A stretch of 64,000 nt of DNA, from assembly GCA_001577715.1 (NCBI GenBank), contig LQAA01000003.1:1-64000 (forward strand), in the 5' to 3' direction. The notes beneath the pieces were generated by a model. The model worked only from the letters and a program-made list of their open reading frames with translations. It searched no databases and was not told where the DNA came from. Both the position numbers and the translations under genes were made by a program. The DNA is from Candidatus Adiutrix intracellularis. GTDB taxonomy: Bacteria; Desulfobacterota; Desulfarculia; Adiutricales; Adiutricaceae. Shown here piece after piece: positions 1-10,761 of the stretch; position 1 is the first letter of the stretch, and each line of letters begins with the position of its first letter.

Positions 1-190
1 TTTTTGAGAGGAACCTTAAGAAATAAAGTTAACGTCCGCATAGCGGTTGTCACTTTTAACTTCATGAAAGAGGTGCGGGAGGGGGAGGCAACTCTGTTTA
101 CAACTGATGATTTGGAGACGTTTAATTACGTTTTACGCCAATAAAATGCGCAGCACTTGAGTTGAAACTATTTTAAAACCTCTTTTAAGG
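1..190 (+). mobile_element. Repeat family B copy at window edge; open C-terminal frame resembling a transposase tail
   Basis: Frame reads FLRGTLRNKVNVRIAVVTFNFMKEVREGEATLFTTDDLETFNYVLRQ*; homologous to four other loci in the window. Transposase assignment is inference. Confidence 0.55.
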
Positions 191-305
191 AACGATTATA
201 TACTTCCTAAAATATTCTATAAAGATATTTTAATATAAATTCAAGTATATTTCGATAGACTAAATATAAAATATATCAAAATAGAAATCGCTACCCCCAA
301 AATCC
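190..305 (+). repeat. Repeat family D copy
   Basis: taatataaattcaagtatatttcgatagactaaatataaaatatatcaaaatagaaatcgctaccccc aligns with 17788-17857. Confidence 0.65.
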
Positions 306-320
306 AATATTGGGTAAAAA

Positions 321-336
321 TGTTTCATGTGAAACA
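321..336. promoter_or_regulatory. Candidate parS (ParB-binding) site, TGTTTCATGTGAAACA
   Basis: 16 bp with one mismatch to the canonical parS palindrome TGTTTCACGTGAAACA. Confidence 0.6.
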
Positions 337-639
337 TTGACTCAATTATATTAAGATATCAAAAATTGATTATTTTGCTTATTTTAATCTATACTTCCAT
401 GAAGAGAGCGACTTTCGTAGGTTGCCTTTATATTTAATACGTCGCGGGGTTCAATTTATGTCCTCGTGAATAAAATAAACAAGGCTATAGTCTTAAGCTA
501 TGGGTTGGGTACAGTTTTTGTAGGAATCCTGGCTTCAAAATTCGTGTTGGCGACAGCGATAAAATAAAACTAAGCTAACACTAACAGGAGCGGTTAGACA
601 AAAACTGAGGTTAAAGGTTAGTTAAACGGAAAAATTATT

Positions 640-1590
640 GAAAACCAGGCTAGGCTCGGGGGCATTTTTTGCTGGGCTCAGGGCGGACTGGTCGTCGAAC
701 TAATTTAGATAGGTTGCGGCTAGAACGCGGTTGCTCCCCCCCCAGAATTGTTAGAAGCTAAATCGGAATTGGTTAGGCCTACCAGCCGCTTTAAACCGGT
801 TTTTAAGTTGGTAGTTACGGCTAGAGCGAGAGTGTGTCGACCAGGTCCATTTTTTTGATTTTAGTAAAGCTGGTTGCTTATAGAGACCTTATCGGTCTCC
901 AACCAAACTAAAAATGATGTTTAGGCCAGAGCGAAAAATTGACTAACTAGGGTCTTTCGGTTATTTTCTTCTTTTTAGGAAAGCTCCGGCCTGAGGTTAG
1001 AGACTGAGGTAGGTGAGACTCAGGTTAGGGGGTAGACCAGGTAGTCGGTGCTAAGTATGAAATATTTTCTAAAACCGCCGAGGTCTATTTTTAGGTTTAC
1101 CCCCCCCAGTTCCTTGGCAAAAACCAGGCTAATTTTGGCCTAGAACTCTGAGTTTAGGGCTAAAATTGGATGGTGTTCATAATTAAAAAACGGCCGTAGC
1201 TCACAGATAGTCCATTTTTTTAACGCTTCGGGACTGAATTTTTCCGTACGGCCTTGACTGAAATTAAAGATGGTCTAAGAATTCGACTGATTAGCAGCTA
1301 GATCTAAACCCAGGTTTAAAAATTAAATGGATACGGCCGGCTGAACCTCAGATGGTGGTCAGATCGACTTGTTAACGTTCGGGGCTGGTCGCGTTTGCTG
1401 AAGTCAGTCTAAAGAACAGAGATAAAAGGGTAAAACTTGTAAAAGCGGGCGTGCTCAAGCGCCCAATCTCGCTCAGGCCCAGAGCGACCAGAGCTAGGTT
1501 CCGTCTAGATTGCCTTTTCCTATCGATTCGCTTTGTTGTTGTGGTGCAGTTTAAGCTTAACTCCGGGAGGAATGTAACAAACAACGTAGT
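640..1590 (-). pseudogene. Decayed gene of unassigned family
   Basis: Minus strand keeps a coherent frame across several stops: FSPEALKKWTICELRPFFNYEHHPILALNSEF*AKISLVFAKELGGVNLKIDLGGFRKYFILSTDYLVYPLT*VSPTSVSNLRPELS*KEENNRKTLVSQFFALA*TSFLVWLETDKVSISNQLY*NQK...TTNLKTGLKRLVGLTNSDLASNN. Confidence 0.5.
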
Positions 1591-1860
1591 GCAATAGAAC
1601 TAGTTACCAGATATCTTAGATCAGATTTTTGAATGTTTCTAATTTTTTTAAAGAGTCCTGAGAAATGAAATCAAGGTCCTTATGGCTGCCGCCGCTTTTA
1701 ACTTTGTGAAATGTATGCGCGAGACAAAGTCTTATTTGTAAAAAGTCTTATTTGTAAATGGTGGGTTTGAGACTTTACCCGCATTTTACACTAAGTAGAA
1801 TTTCTAACGTTTGAGTTAATATCTGTTTAGGACACACTTTTTTAAGAATTGACTAAATAT
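1590..1860 (+). repeat. Repeat family B, partial diverged copy
   Basis: ggtccttatggctgccgccgcttttaactttgtgaaatgtatgcgcgagac aligns with 1-190 and 34640-34840. Confidence 0.7.
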
Positions 1861-2294
1861 TTATTGAGTTATAGATTTTAGTGATTTTCTCGTCAGTATT
1901 ATATCAGAGCAAGAGCATTAATTAAGAAAGGGAGCGACATATAGTATGTAAGTAGTCATAGTATTAGATATCTTAATATGAAACGATCTGCTTGTCGAAG
2001 GTGATGAAATTCGAAAAGAAGGAACTATTTTATGGAAATGTAGCGATAGAATCTCCAGCGGGCGGGCCGTTTTTATTAATCTTTGAATATTAACCGTTAA
2101 TAATCAATAGATTGGCTGATAATTATCTCATTAAAGATCGGGAAGGTGGCCAGAATTAGAAGACCTGCATTTTAAACTTGCGAAGATCCGGGGGCAATGT
2201 TAAGGTTGTAAATTACGGGCCAACTGAACATCGCTTGTTGAAGTTATTTATGTGTGGAATTACTTAAGTATAGATTGTAATGAGGTTAGTAATT

Positions 2295-3455
2295 ATGAGT
2301 AAGGCGGATAAAGAGCTTAAAGAAACGGCGACCGGCCGGAAAAAAGATAAAAATCCGACCTTGGAAGCGCGGGACAAGGCCTTAAATGCGGCGTTGGAGC
2401 AGATTGAAAAAGGCTTCGGCAAGGGTTCTATTATGAAGCTGGGTGAGCGAGAACAGGTGGATATTCCGGTCATCTCCACCGGTTCCCTAGCTCTCGATGC
2501 TGCCTTGGGCGTCGGGGGCTTCCCCCGTGGCCGTATTATTGAAGTCTATGGGCCTGAAAGTTCGGGTAAAACTACTTTGGCTCTCCACGGGGTGGCGGAA
2601 GTGCAGAAACAAAATAGTCTGGCTGGAGGCCCCGGTGTAGCTGCCTATATTGATGCCGAACACGCTTTGGATATTAGCTACGCCCGACGTTTGGGTGTTA
2701 ATACCGATGAATTACTTATCAGCCAGCCTGATAACGGTGAGCAGGCTCTGGATATCGCCGAGATTCTGGTTCGCAGTGGTGCGGTGGAGCTTATCGTTAT
2801 TGATTCCGTGGCCGCTCTGGTTCCGGCGGCCGAAATAGAAGGCGATATGGGTGATACTCATGTGGGCCTCCAGGCCCGCCTGATGAGTCAAGCCCTTCGC
2901 AAACTCACCGCCGCCATTCATCGGTCTATGGCTGCTGTTATCTTCATTAATCAGGTGCGTGCTAAAATAGGCGGTATAGGTTATGGGCCGACTGAGGTTA
3001 CTACTGGTGGTAACGCCCTTAAATTTTACGCTACCCAACGCATTGAGATTCGCTTTAAAAGCAAAGTGATGGATGGGGAAAATCGTCTTGGTAATCTGGT
3101 CCGGGCCAAGGTAGTTAAAAATAAGCTGGCTCCTCCTTTCCGGGAAGTAGAGTTTGAGATAATCTTTGGGTGCGGAATTTCTAGGGAAGGTGAGCTTCTA
3201 GACATAGGTGTGGCCATGAACATTGTCGACAAAAGCGGCTCCTGGTATTCATTTAATGGTGAAAGATTGGGTCAGGGTAAGGAAAATGCCCGCCGTTTTT
3301 TGCAGGAAAATAGAGATATCGCTTTTGAAATAGAAACAAAGCTTCGTGGCGCTTATGGTCTCATCCCTGAAAAAATGGTTGAGGTCATAGAACCTCACGA
3401 TGCTAGAATAGCCGGTGAAGCTTTGAGGGAAATTGGTGAATCGGCGATTAGTTAG
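2295..3455 (+). CDS. recA: Recombinase RecA (ORF opens at 2280; MSKADKEL start at 2295 is more likely)
   Basis: Translation contains [13 protein letters not shown] (Walker A), the [10 protein letters not shown] Walker B region, INQVRAKIG and GGNALKFYA; full length. Confidence 0.98.
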   Translation: MSKADKELKETATGRKKDKNPTLEARDKALNAALEQIEKGFGKGSIMKLGEREQVDIPVISTGSLALDAALGVGGFPRGRIIEVYGPESSGKTTLALHGVAEVQKQNSLAGGPGVAAYIDAEHALDISYARRLGVNTDELLISQPDNGEQALDIAEILVRSGAVELIVIDSVAALVPAAEIEGDMGDTHVGLQARLMSQALRKLTAAIHRSMAAVIFINQVRAKIGGIGYGPTEVTTGGNALKFYATQRIEIRFKSKVMDGENRLGNLVRAKVVKNKLAPPFREVEFEIIFGCGISREGELLDIGVAMNIVDKSGSWYSFNGERLGQGKENARRFLQENRDIAFEIETKLRGAYGLIPEKMVEVIEPHDARIAGEALREIGESAIS

Positions 3456-3481
3456 TTTGTTTTCGGGAGGGAACTATTTTT

Positions 3482-6145
3482 ATGAAGGCCAGTGAAGTCA
3501 GAAGTAAATTCTTGAATTACTTCGGTGACCGTGGGCACCGTCATATAACCTCCAGTCTTCTTGTCCCTCAGGATGATCCGACTCTCTTATTCGCCAATGC
3601 TGGCATGAACCAGTTTAAACGCCTTTTCACTGGCGAAGAAAAGCGCGACTACAACCGGGCTACTACCTCTCAGAAATGCGTGCGGGCCGGTGGCAAGCAT
3701 AATGATCTGGAAAACGTTGGCTATACTACCCGGCACCATACTTTTTTTGAAATGCTGGGCAATTTTTCCTTTGGTGATTATTTTAAGGCCGAAGCCATTG
3801 CTTTCGCCTGGGAATTATTAACTCGGGAATATGGGTTGCCGGCGGATCGCCTTTATATTACTATCTATAGAGACGATGATGAAGCTTTTGATTTATGGCG
3901 AAAAGTAACTAGTTTTCCCGCCGGGCGTATCATCCGTTTGGGGGAAAAAGACAATTTCTGGTCCATGGGTAATACTGGCCCTTGCGGGTCTTGTAGCGAA
4001 ATTCACATTGATCAGGGCTCCCATATCGGTTGCGGCCGTCCCGGTTGTGACCCTGAATGCGACTGCGATCGCTTTCTGGAATTATGGAACTTAGTTTTTA
4101 TGCAGTTTGAACGCTTCCCTGATGGTTCCATGAAGCCTTTGCCCAAGCCTTCTATCGACACGGGTATGGGCCTAGAGCGTGTTTCGGCCATTTGCCAGGG
4201 AGTTGATTCTAATTTCGAAACTGATCTTTTTACACCGTTAATTAAAAAAATATCCACCTTGACTGACTGTCCTTATATTTATAAGAAGGAACTAAAACCC
4301 GGCGACGGGGGCTTCGCTTCCAACATCTCCACCCGGGTGCTGGCCGACCATGCCCGGGCCATAACTTTTTTAATCGGCGATGGGGTGCGGCCTGAAAATC
4401 TGGGGCGCGGTTACGTTCTACGTCGTATTTTGCGGCGGGCTGTGCGTCACGGGCGTCAGCTCGGCTTGAAAAAACCTTTTTTGGCAGAACTGACTGATGT
4501 TGTCATCACCAATATGCGGGAGACCTATCCCGATCTGGTAGATAATGGGACTTATATTAAACAGATTATCACCGCTGAGGAGGAACGCTTTGATGAAACT
4601 CTGGGCGCGGGTTTGGCAATGCTAAATGAAGCCATAAACGAGCTCGGTAAAAAAAATGGTCGAGTTATTGACGGCCGCTTGGCCTTTAAACTTTACGATA
4701 CTTACGGCTTTCCCTTAGATTTAGTGGCCGATGTGGCTCGGGAGCATGGTCTTACAGTAGATGAACCAGTTTTTAACAAGGCTATGAGCGAACAGCGGAT
4801 CCGTAGTCGTGCTTTCTGGAAGGGGGCGGCCGAAAAAAGTAATGATCGGGTGTCGGTTCTAGTTAATGAATTAACTGCCGAAGGGTTTATAACTGCCTTC
4901 ACGGGTTATGATGCTCTGACCCTTGAGGAGCCTTTAGTTCTTTTAATTAAGGACGGCAAAAAAATGCAGACCGCTTCGCCGGGGGATCAAGTGGTTCTAA
5001 TCTTTGCTGCGACTCCCTTTTACGCTTTTTCCGGCGGCCAGGTTGGGGATGTGGGAGAAATTCATTTTCCCGCCGGTCTAGTGGATGTCTATGATGTGCG
5101 GAAAGCGCCGGGATCAGGGGTTTTTCTCCATTTTGGGACTTTGACCGAAGGAATTGTGCAAGCTGGGGGGAAAGGTCGTTTAGTCGTCGACGAAGCCCAT
5201 CGTCTGGCTACGGCCCGCAATCATAGCGCCACTCATTTACTCCATAAGGCTCTGCGGGTTCTTTTAGGTGAACAGGCGCGTCAGGCCGGTTCTTTGGTAG
5301 CCTATGACCGGCTCCGGTTTGACTTTACTCATTCTGCGGCTGTAAGCCCTGAGGAGATTGAAAATCTGGAAAAACTGGTGAACGCGGCCATCAGTTACGA
5401 TCTGCAGGTAGGGATCGAGGTGAATAGTCGGGATAAGGCTGTTAAAACCGGGGCCATTGCTCTTTTTGAAGAACGCTATGGGGAAAAAGTGCGAGTGGTT
5501 TCCATAGGAGATTATTCTAAAGAACTGTGCGGAGGCACTCATGTAAATCGGACCGGGGAGATTGGGGCTTTTGTTATCGTTGGAGAAAGCGCGGTGGCCG
5601 CCGGGGTGCGGCGTTTCGATGCCTTAACTGGTGAGGCTGCTTTAGACTATTTCCAACGCCAGCGTCGTCAGCTGGCGAAAATCAGTGGCGTTATGAAAGC
5701 TAAGCCTGAAGAATTAGCGGAGCGCCTGGTCAAACTACAGGCTCGGGTCCGGGAACTAGAAAAAAGTAGCGATCGACCCTCCGGAGTTAGGGTGGCTGAA
5801 TTAGCCGATCAGGCGGTGGACCGGGGTGGTTTTAGGTTTCTAGCTGCTGAGGTTGAAGCTACCGACCCCAAAGCCCTGCGCCTTTTGGCTGATGAACTTA
5901 AAGACCGCTTAGGGGTAACGGCTTTGATTGGTCTGGCCGCTAAAACCGTCGAAGGCAAGGCTATGCTTTTAGTTTTGGTTGGTTCCGGCTTAACCGGACG
6001 TTTTAAAGCTGGAGAACTAGTGGGCCAGATGGCGGTTCTGGTGGGCGGACGTGGTGGTGGTCGTGATGACTTAGCTCAGGCGGGCGGCCCTGCGGCTGAG
6101 GGCCTGGGAGCGGCTCTAGAACTTTTAACCACGATGGTATCCTAA
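3482..6145 (+). CDS. alaS: Alanyl-tRNA synthetase
   Basis: 887 aa; RSKFLNYFGDRGH N-terminus, HNDLENVGYTTRHHTFFEMLGNFSFGDYF, HSATHLLHKALR and CGGTHV motifs; directly follows recA. Confidence 0.98.
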   Translation: MKASEVRSKFLNYFGDRGHRHITSSLLVPQDDPTLLFANAGMNQFKRLFTGEEKRDYNRATTSQKCVRAGGKHNDLENVGYTTRHHTFFEMLGNFSFGDYFKAEAIAFAWELLTREYGLPADRLYITIYRDDDEAFDLWRKVTSFPAGRIIRLGEKDNFWSMGNTGPCGSCSEIHIDQGSHIGCGRPGCDPECDCDRFLELWNLVFMQFERFPDGSMKPLPKPSIDTGMGLERVSAICQGVDSNFETDLFTPLIKKISTLTDCPYIYKKELKPGDGGFASNISTRVLADHARAITFLIGDGVRPENLGRGYVLRRILRRAVRHGRQLGLKKPFLAELTDVVITNMRETYPDLVDNGTYIKQIITAEEERFDETLGAGLAMLNEAINELGKKNGRVIDGRLAFKLYDTYGFPLDLVADVAREHGLTVDEPVFNKAMSEQRIRSRAFWKGAAEKSNDRVSVLVNELTAEGFITAFTGYDALTLEEPLVLLIKDGKKMQTASPGDQVVLIFAATPFYAFSGGQVGDVGEIHFPAGLVDVYDVRKAPGSGVFLHFGTLTEGIVQAGGKGRLVVDEAHRLATARNHSATHLLHKALRVLLGEQARQAGSLVAYDRLRFDFTHSAAVSPEEIENLEKLVNAAISYDLQVGIEVNSRDKAVKTGAIALFEERYGEKVRVVSIGDYSKELCGGTHVNRTGEIGAFVIVGESAVAAGVRRFDALTGEAALDYFQRQRRQLAKISGVMKAKPEELAERLVKLQARVRELEKSSDRPSGVRVAELADQAVDRGGFRFLAAEVEATDPKALRLLADELKDRLGVTALIGLAAKTVEGKAMLLVLVGSGLTGRFKAGELVGQMAVLVGGRGGGRDDLAQAGGPAAEGLGAALELLTTMVS

Positions 6146-6183
6146 TCTTAAAATTAACTTGAAAATGGAAGGGAGCGGCGATT

Positions 6184-6852
6184 ATGAGAGTGGGAAAATA
6201 TTTTTGGCTGGGGCTAGTTCTGTTTCTGTTTCTAGCGACGACGGCGGCGGCGGATGAACTAGCGATCGTTAAATTGCAGCAGCCGATTTTTTCTAAAGGG
6301 AAAACGGTGTTGGAGGCGCTGCGAGATCGTCATTCCGAGCGGGTATACGGTGCGGGCGAATTGAGTCGTCAGGAACTTTCTGAAATTCTTTGGGCCGCCG
6401 GTGGTATTAACCGCCGGAAAATGGAAGAAGGTGGGGTGGGCCGTACCGCTCCTTCCAGCTTTAATTCTCAGCCTATTGATATTTATGCCTTTACTCAGGC
6501 GGCCGTTTATAAATATGATCCCCAGGGGCACCAGCTTATCCCAATTCTTAGCGGCGACCACCGGGCGGCCGCCGGCAAACAGCAATATGTAGCTACTGCT
6601 CCGCTAAATCTGGTGTATGTGGTCGATCTGACGAAATTACATGGTGAATCTGATGAAGAAAAAAAGATAGCTGCCGGTATGGACGTAGGCCATAATTCTG
6701 AAAATGTTTATCTTTATGGCGCTTCGGCTGGACTGAACGTTATCGCTCGTAGTTCTATGGATCCCGAGAGTCTTCGATATCTTCTGAAGCTTGGTGATTC
6801 TTTTTTACCTCTATTGGGTCAAACCGTTGGGCTGGCTACGAGCCGGAAATAG
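6184..6852 (+). CDS. Secreted SagB/ThcOx-type nitroreductase-family protein
   Basis: Signal-peptide-like N-terminus, then RHSERVYGAGELSRQELSEILWAAGGINR and TAPSSFNSQPIDIY, typical of nitroreductase-like proteins. Confidence 0.85.
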   Translation: MRVGKYFWLGLVLFLFLATTAAADELAIVKLQQPIFSKGKTVLEALRDRHSERVYGAGELSRQELSEILWAAGGINRRKMEEGGVGRTAPSSFNSQPIDIYAFTQAAVYKYDPQGHQLIPILSGDHRAAAGKQQYVATAPLNLVYVVDLTKLHGESDEEKKIAAGMDVGHNSENVYLYGASAGLNVIARSSMDPESLRYLLKLGDSFLPLLGQTVGLATSRK

Positions 6853-6896
6853 AATCAGCTGGTTGGGTTTTTCCTAGGCTTGTTGGATTTTTCTTG

Positions 6897-7703
6897 TTAG
6901 GGCCGACCGCTGGTTTTATCAAAAAACTGGCGGGCGGCCTTCATAGCTTTAAGAGAACGTCCGAGCTGGTGCTCAGCCAATTTTTCAAAGAACAGTTCGG
7001 CCTCGGCTAGGTCATTGACCGTTAGAAGCGGGAGCTTGGTGTCCTTTCCCTGCGGCTGTAGATGATTTAAAATAGCTGGAGAAACTAGGCGGCAGTTGGG
7101 ACGGAGTGGAGCCTGTTTCAGACAAAGTGGACAATAAAGCCCCCCCGCTTCCGGGTCCCAGTGCCAATCAGTGGCCGTCCCGGCGGTTTTTGTCCCGCAA
7201 ATGAGGCAGTCGGAGAAAGCTGAGCCGAAGCCGGCTAGTTCCATATATTTAGCCACGAAATCTAGCGACATCAGTCGGGCGGCTTCATCGCTGGAACAAC
7301 GGGCCAGCCGACCTAGATGGTGTACCAGAAGTCGAAAACTTTCAGGGGCGGGATTAAAGGGAGTTTCAAAGCTTCGGGCCAGTTCCAGGGCAAAGGCGGC
7401 TAGACTTTGCCGCACTGGATCGGCCGGCAGGCGGGGGGATTTAAGGTTTTCTTCGCCGTTTTCCACGAAGGCTAGAGTGGCCTGAGGTTTAAGGGTAAAG
7501 TTATACCAGGCTGAAACTCCCGGGGATAAAAGCCCCCCCCCGAAACGTCGGAGACTGCGCCGCCCGTAACGGGCCAGGGCCTTTAAAAGGCCCAGCTCTC
7601 GAGTTAAAAAGGTGACAATAAGGTCAGCTTCACCGTAATCGATTCTAGCCAGCACCACCGCCGCTAGACGTCTCTTGCTTCCCGTTTGCTCCGGATTGGT
7701 CAT
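6897..7703 (-). CDS. recO: DNA repair protein RecO
   Basis: N-terminal OB-fold-like LAAVVLARIDYGEADLIVTFLTRELG; Cys pairs CLICG...CPLC; 268 aa. Confidence 0.9.
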   Translation of the reverse strand: MTNPEQTGSKRRLAAVVLARIDYGEADLIVTFLTRELGLLKALARYGRRSLRRFGGGLLSPGVSAWYNFTLKPQATLAFVENGEENLKSPRLPADPVRQSLAAFALELARSFETPFNPAPESFRLLVHHLGRLARCSSDEAARLMSLDFVAKYMELAGFGSAFSDCLICGTKTAGTATDWHWDPEAGGLYCPLCLKQAPLRPNCRLVSPAILNHLQPQGKDTKLPLLTVNDLAEAELFFEKLAEHQLGRSLKAMKAARQFFDKTSGRP

Positions 7704-7821
7704 CTTCGTCGTATCTTGCCTCCGGTGGAACCCTCATTATGGGGAGTTCGGGAAAATTAAGTTGAAAAAAAGTATCGAATACCGTATAACTTAAAAGGTT
7801 AGGCGCACTAAAGATTTCGAA

Positions 7822-9822
7822 ATGTGCTGCGGCGAAACTGGCAGTATCTTTGTGACTAAAAGACCCGCCGGGGAATCCGGTAGAGAGGCCGATTTGGGCA
7901 ATTATTCCAAGAATATTATCATCTGGGCTATGATCGGTATAGCCGTTTTCGGGGCTATGAATTTTTTTAAATCGGTTGAGCCCGCTAATAAAAGAACTTA
8001 TTCCGATATTTGGCAGGCCGTATCCGATAACCGAGTCACTGAGGTCTCGTTGACTGATTCGGAAATTGTAGCGCAACTGAATGACGGCCGCAAGTGGATG
8101 GCCACTTATAATTATTATGATCAGGAACTCCTGCCTCTTTTACGGGCTAAGGGAGTTATCGTTAACATGCTGCCCCAGACTTCCTCGTTCTGGTTAAGTT
8201 TAGGTGGGGCTCTTTTACAGATTATTTTTTTAGTGGCGGTTTGGATGTTTTTTCTGCGCCAGATGCAGGGCGGCGGTAAGGCCATGACCTTCGCCAAAAG
8301 CCGGGCCCGGCTTTTGTCGGAGGAACAGAAAAAAGTGACTTTCGCCGATGTGGCTGGTATAGATGAGGCCAAAGCTGAACTGTCGGAGATCGTCGACTTT
8401 TTAAAAGAGCCTAAAAAATTTGTCCGCCTTGGTGGTCGCATTCCCAAAGGGGTTCTTCTCATGGGTTCGCCCGGTACGGGTAAGACCCTTTTGGCTAGGG
8501 CCATTGCTGGGGAAGCCGGCGTGCCATTTTTTTCCATCAGCGGCTCTGATTTCGTGGAAATGTTTGTGGGTGTCGGGGCCTCTAGGGTCAGGGATATGTT
8601 TTTGCAGGGTAAAAAAGCTGCTCCTTGTATCATGTTTATTGATGAAATAGACGCCGTGGGCCGTCATCGAGGCGCGGGACTGGGCGGCGGCCATGACGAG
8701 CGGGAACAGACCTTAAATCAGCTTTTGGTTGAAATGGATGGCTTTGAGTCTAATGACAGCCTGATCCTCATTGCCGCTACTAATCGACCTGATGTACTAG
8801 ATCCGGCCCTCCTGCGGCCTGGCCGCTTTGACCGTGAAGTGGTTGTGCCGGTGCCAGACATCAAGGGTCGCGAACAGATTCTGGTGGTTCATAGCCGCCG
8901 CGTTCCTATGGCCACCGACGTTAACCTAGCGGTGGTAGCTAGAGGGACTCCGGGCTTTTCTGGGGCTGACTTGGAAAATCTCATTAATGAAGCGGCTCTT
9001 CTGGCCGCCCGAGCTGACAAGGAAAAAGTGGAAGCCGCCGATATGGATGCAGCTCGTGATAAGATGATGATGGGTGTGGAGCGTAAGAGCTTGATCATGA
9101 GTGAGGAAGAAAAACGCACCACTGCCTGGCACGAGGCTGGACATACTCTCATTTCAGTGCTAGAACCTGGGCTGGATCCTTTGCATAAGGTCAGTATTAT
9201 TCCTCGGGGTCGAGCGCTAGGAGTAACGGTTTCATTACCGATCGAAGATCGTTATACCTATAACCGTAATTATTTTAAAGCTAAGCTGGTGATGCTTTTG
9301 GGCGGTCGAGTGGCGGAGGAGGTCGCTTTAAAACAGATGACCACCGGGGCTGGCAATGATATTGAAAGGGCCTCAGAAATAGCGCGCAATATGGTTTGCA
9401 AGTGGGGTATGACTGAGGCCCTGGGCCCTCAGACGTTTGGTAAAAAAGAGGAACAGATTTTCCTAGGCCGAGAAATCGCTCAGCGTAGCGAGTATTCAGA
9501 AGCTACAGCTCAGCGCATTGACCAGGAAATATCAGATTTGGTACGTTCCGCTCATATCCGGGCCACTGAAATTATCACTCGGAATCTGGAAACTCTGACC
9601 GTTTTGGCTGAGAGACTTTTGGAAAAAGAGACTATTGATTCTCAGGAAGTTCTGGATATTTGTGAAAATGTTCTGAAGGCGGAGGGCCTCAAACGTTCAG
9701 TTAACTCGAATTCGAAGACAGATAAAAAAGCAACTTCGGCGGAACCGGAAGATAGGCCTGAAGAAAGCGTGGTCTTGCAAGATCAGGCCCCGGAAAGTCC
9801 CGGGTCTAAACCGTTAAAATAA
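7822..9822 (+). CDS. ftsH: ATP-dependent zinc metalloprotease FtsH; true start may be the TTG near 7894 ([11 protein letters not shown])
   Basis: [58 protein letters not shown], zinc site [16 protein letters not shown]. Confidence 0.98.
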   Translation: MCCGETGSIFVTKRPAGESGREADLGNYSKNIIIWAMIGIAVFGAMNFFKSVEPANKRTYSDIWQAVSDNRVTEVSLTDSEIVAQLNDGRKWMATYNYYDQELLPLLRAKGVIVNMLPQTSSFWLSLGGALLQIIFLVAVWMFFLRQMQGGGKAMTFAKSRARLLSEEQKKVTFADVAGIDEAKAELSEIVDFLKEPKKFVRLGGRIPKGVLLMGSPGTGKTLLARAIAGEAGVPFFSISGSDFVEMFVGVGASRVRDMFLQGKKAAPCIMFIDEIDAVGRHRGAGLGGGHDEREQTLNQLLVEMDGFESNDSLILIAATNRPDVLDPALLRPGRFDREVVVPVPDIKGREQILVVHSRRVPMATDVNLAVVARGTPGFSGADLENLINEAALLAARADKEKVEAADMDAARDKMMMGVERKSLIMSEEEKRTTAWHEAGHTLISVLEPGLDPLHKVSIIPRGRALGVTVSLPIEDRYTYNRNYFKAKLVMLLGGRVAEEVALKQMTTGAGNDIERASEIARNMVCKWGMTEALGPQTFGKKEEQIFLGREIAQRSEYSEATAQRIDQEISDLVRSAHIRATEIITRNLETLTVLAERLLEKETIDSQEVLDICENVLKAEGLKRSVNSNSKTDKKATSAEPEDRPEESVVLQDQAPESPGSKPLK

Positions 9823-9829
9823 GGGTTTT

Positions 9830-10738
9830 ATGACTAGCTTCAATATTAATTATCCTTCCCCAGCCGCCCCGGTGATGGAATCTTGGCCTGACTTTCTGTC
9901 TTGGCGGACTAAGGTCGGAGAGTGGACTTTAAATTTTGCTCGACCGCTTATTATGAGCATTATCAATCTGACCCCTGATTCTTTTTCTGACGGCGGCCGT
10001 TTCCGCCGCCCGGAGGAAGCGGTGGAAGCGGCCCTGGTTGAGGAGGCCGAAGGGGCCGACCTTTTCGATTTGGGCGCTGAGTCAACCCGCCCCGGCTCAA
10101 AGCAGGTGTCCGAAGCAGAGGAATGGGCACGGTTGGAGCCGGTTTTAACGGTTCTAGCTAAAAAGACGAGATTGCCTATTTCCGTTGATACTTACAAAGC
10201 CGTGGTGGCTGAAAAAGCCATTGCGGCCGGGGCAGCTATTATTAATGATATTTACGCCGGACGCAAAGACCCGCGTATTCTGGATGTGGCCGCCGGCCAG
10301 CGGGTGCCGATTATTTTGATGCATATGCAGGGCAACCCGGAAACCATGCAGATCGAACCTCACTACGATGATGTGGTGACTGAAATTAATAATTTTTTAC
10401 TGGAAAGAGCTAGGGCTGCCGAAGTGGCCGGGGTGCCCCGGGAGCTGATCTGGTTGGATCCGGGGGTAGGTTTCGGTAAGACTGTGGAACATAATCTTTC
10501 TATTATCAGGCATTTCGACCGGATCATTCCCCGGGGTTACCGCCGAGTTATGGCGTTGTCTCGTAAAGGGTTTTTTGGGAAAGTTCTTGGGAATCTACCG
10601 CTTTTAAAGCGCGAGGTGGTTACTGCTGCCGCCGATGCCATTGCTGTTCTGAAGGGGGCTGAAATTATTCGAGTTCACCGGGCCACACCCAATCGAGAGG
10701 CTGTGGATCTGGCCCGGGCTATATTTTTGGCTCCTTAA
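9830..10738 (+). CDS. folP: Dihydropteroate synthase
   Basis: MSIINLTPDSFSDGGRF, DLGAESTRPGS, LMHMQGNPETMQ, WLDPGVGFGKTVEHNL. Confidence 0.96.
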   Translation: MTSFNINYPSPAAPVMESWPDFLSWRTKVGEWTLNFARPLIMSIINLTPDSFSDGGRFRRPEEAVEAALVEEAEGADLFDLGAESTRPGSKQVSEAEEWARLEPVLTVLAKKTRLPISVDTYKAVVAEKAIAAGAAIINDIYAGRKDPRILDVAAGQRVPIILMHMQGNPETMQIEPHYDDVVTEINNFLLERARAAEVAGVPRELIWLDPGVGFGKTVEHNLSIIRHFDRIIPRGYRRVMALSRKGFFGKVLGNLPLLKREVVTAAADAIAVLKGAEIIRVHRATPNREAVDLARAIFLAP

Positions 10739-10761
10739 CTCGTCTATCGAGGAAACGTCGT

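Noticed and set aside
6259-6585. 108-aa ORF antisense to the nitroreductase, and similar ORFs at 2712-3038, 5264-5542, 7171-7485, 27392-27763, 41462-41815 and 51766-52059
   Set aside because: All are out-of-frame shadows of confident CDSs.
8121-8633. 170-aa minus-strand ORF antisense to ftsH
   Set aside because: Shadow ORF of a strongly conserved gene; low-complexity, no domain.
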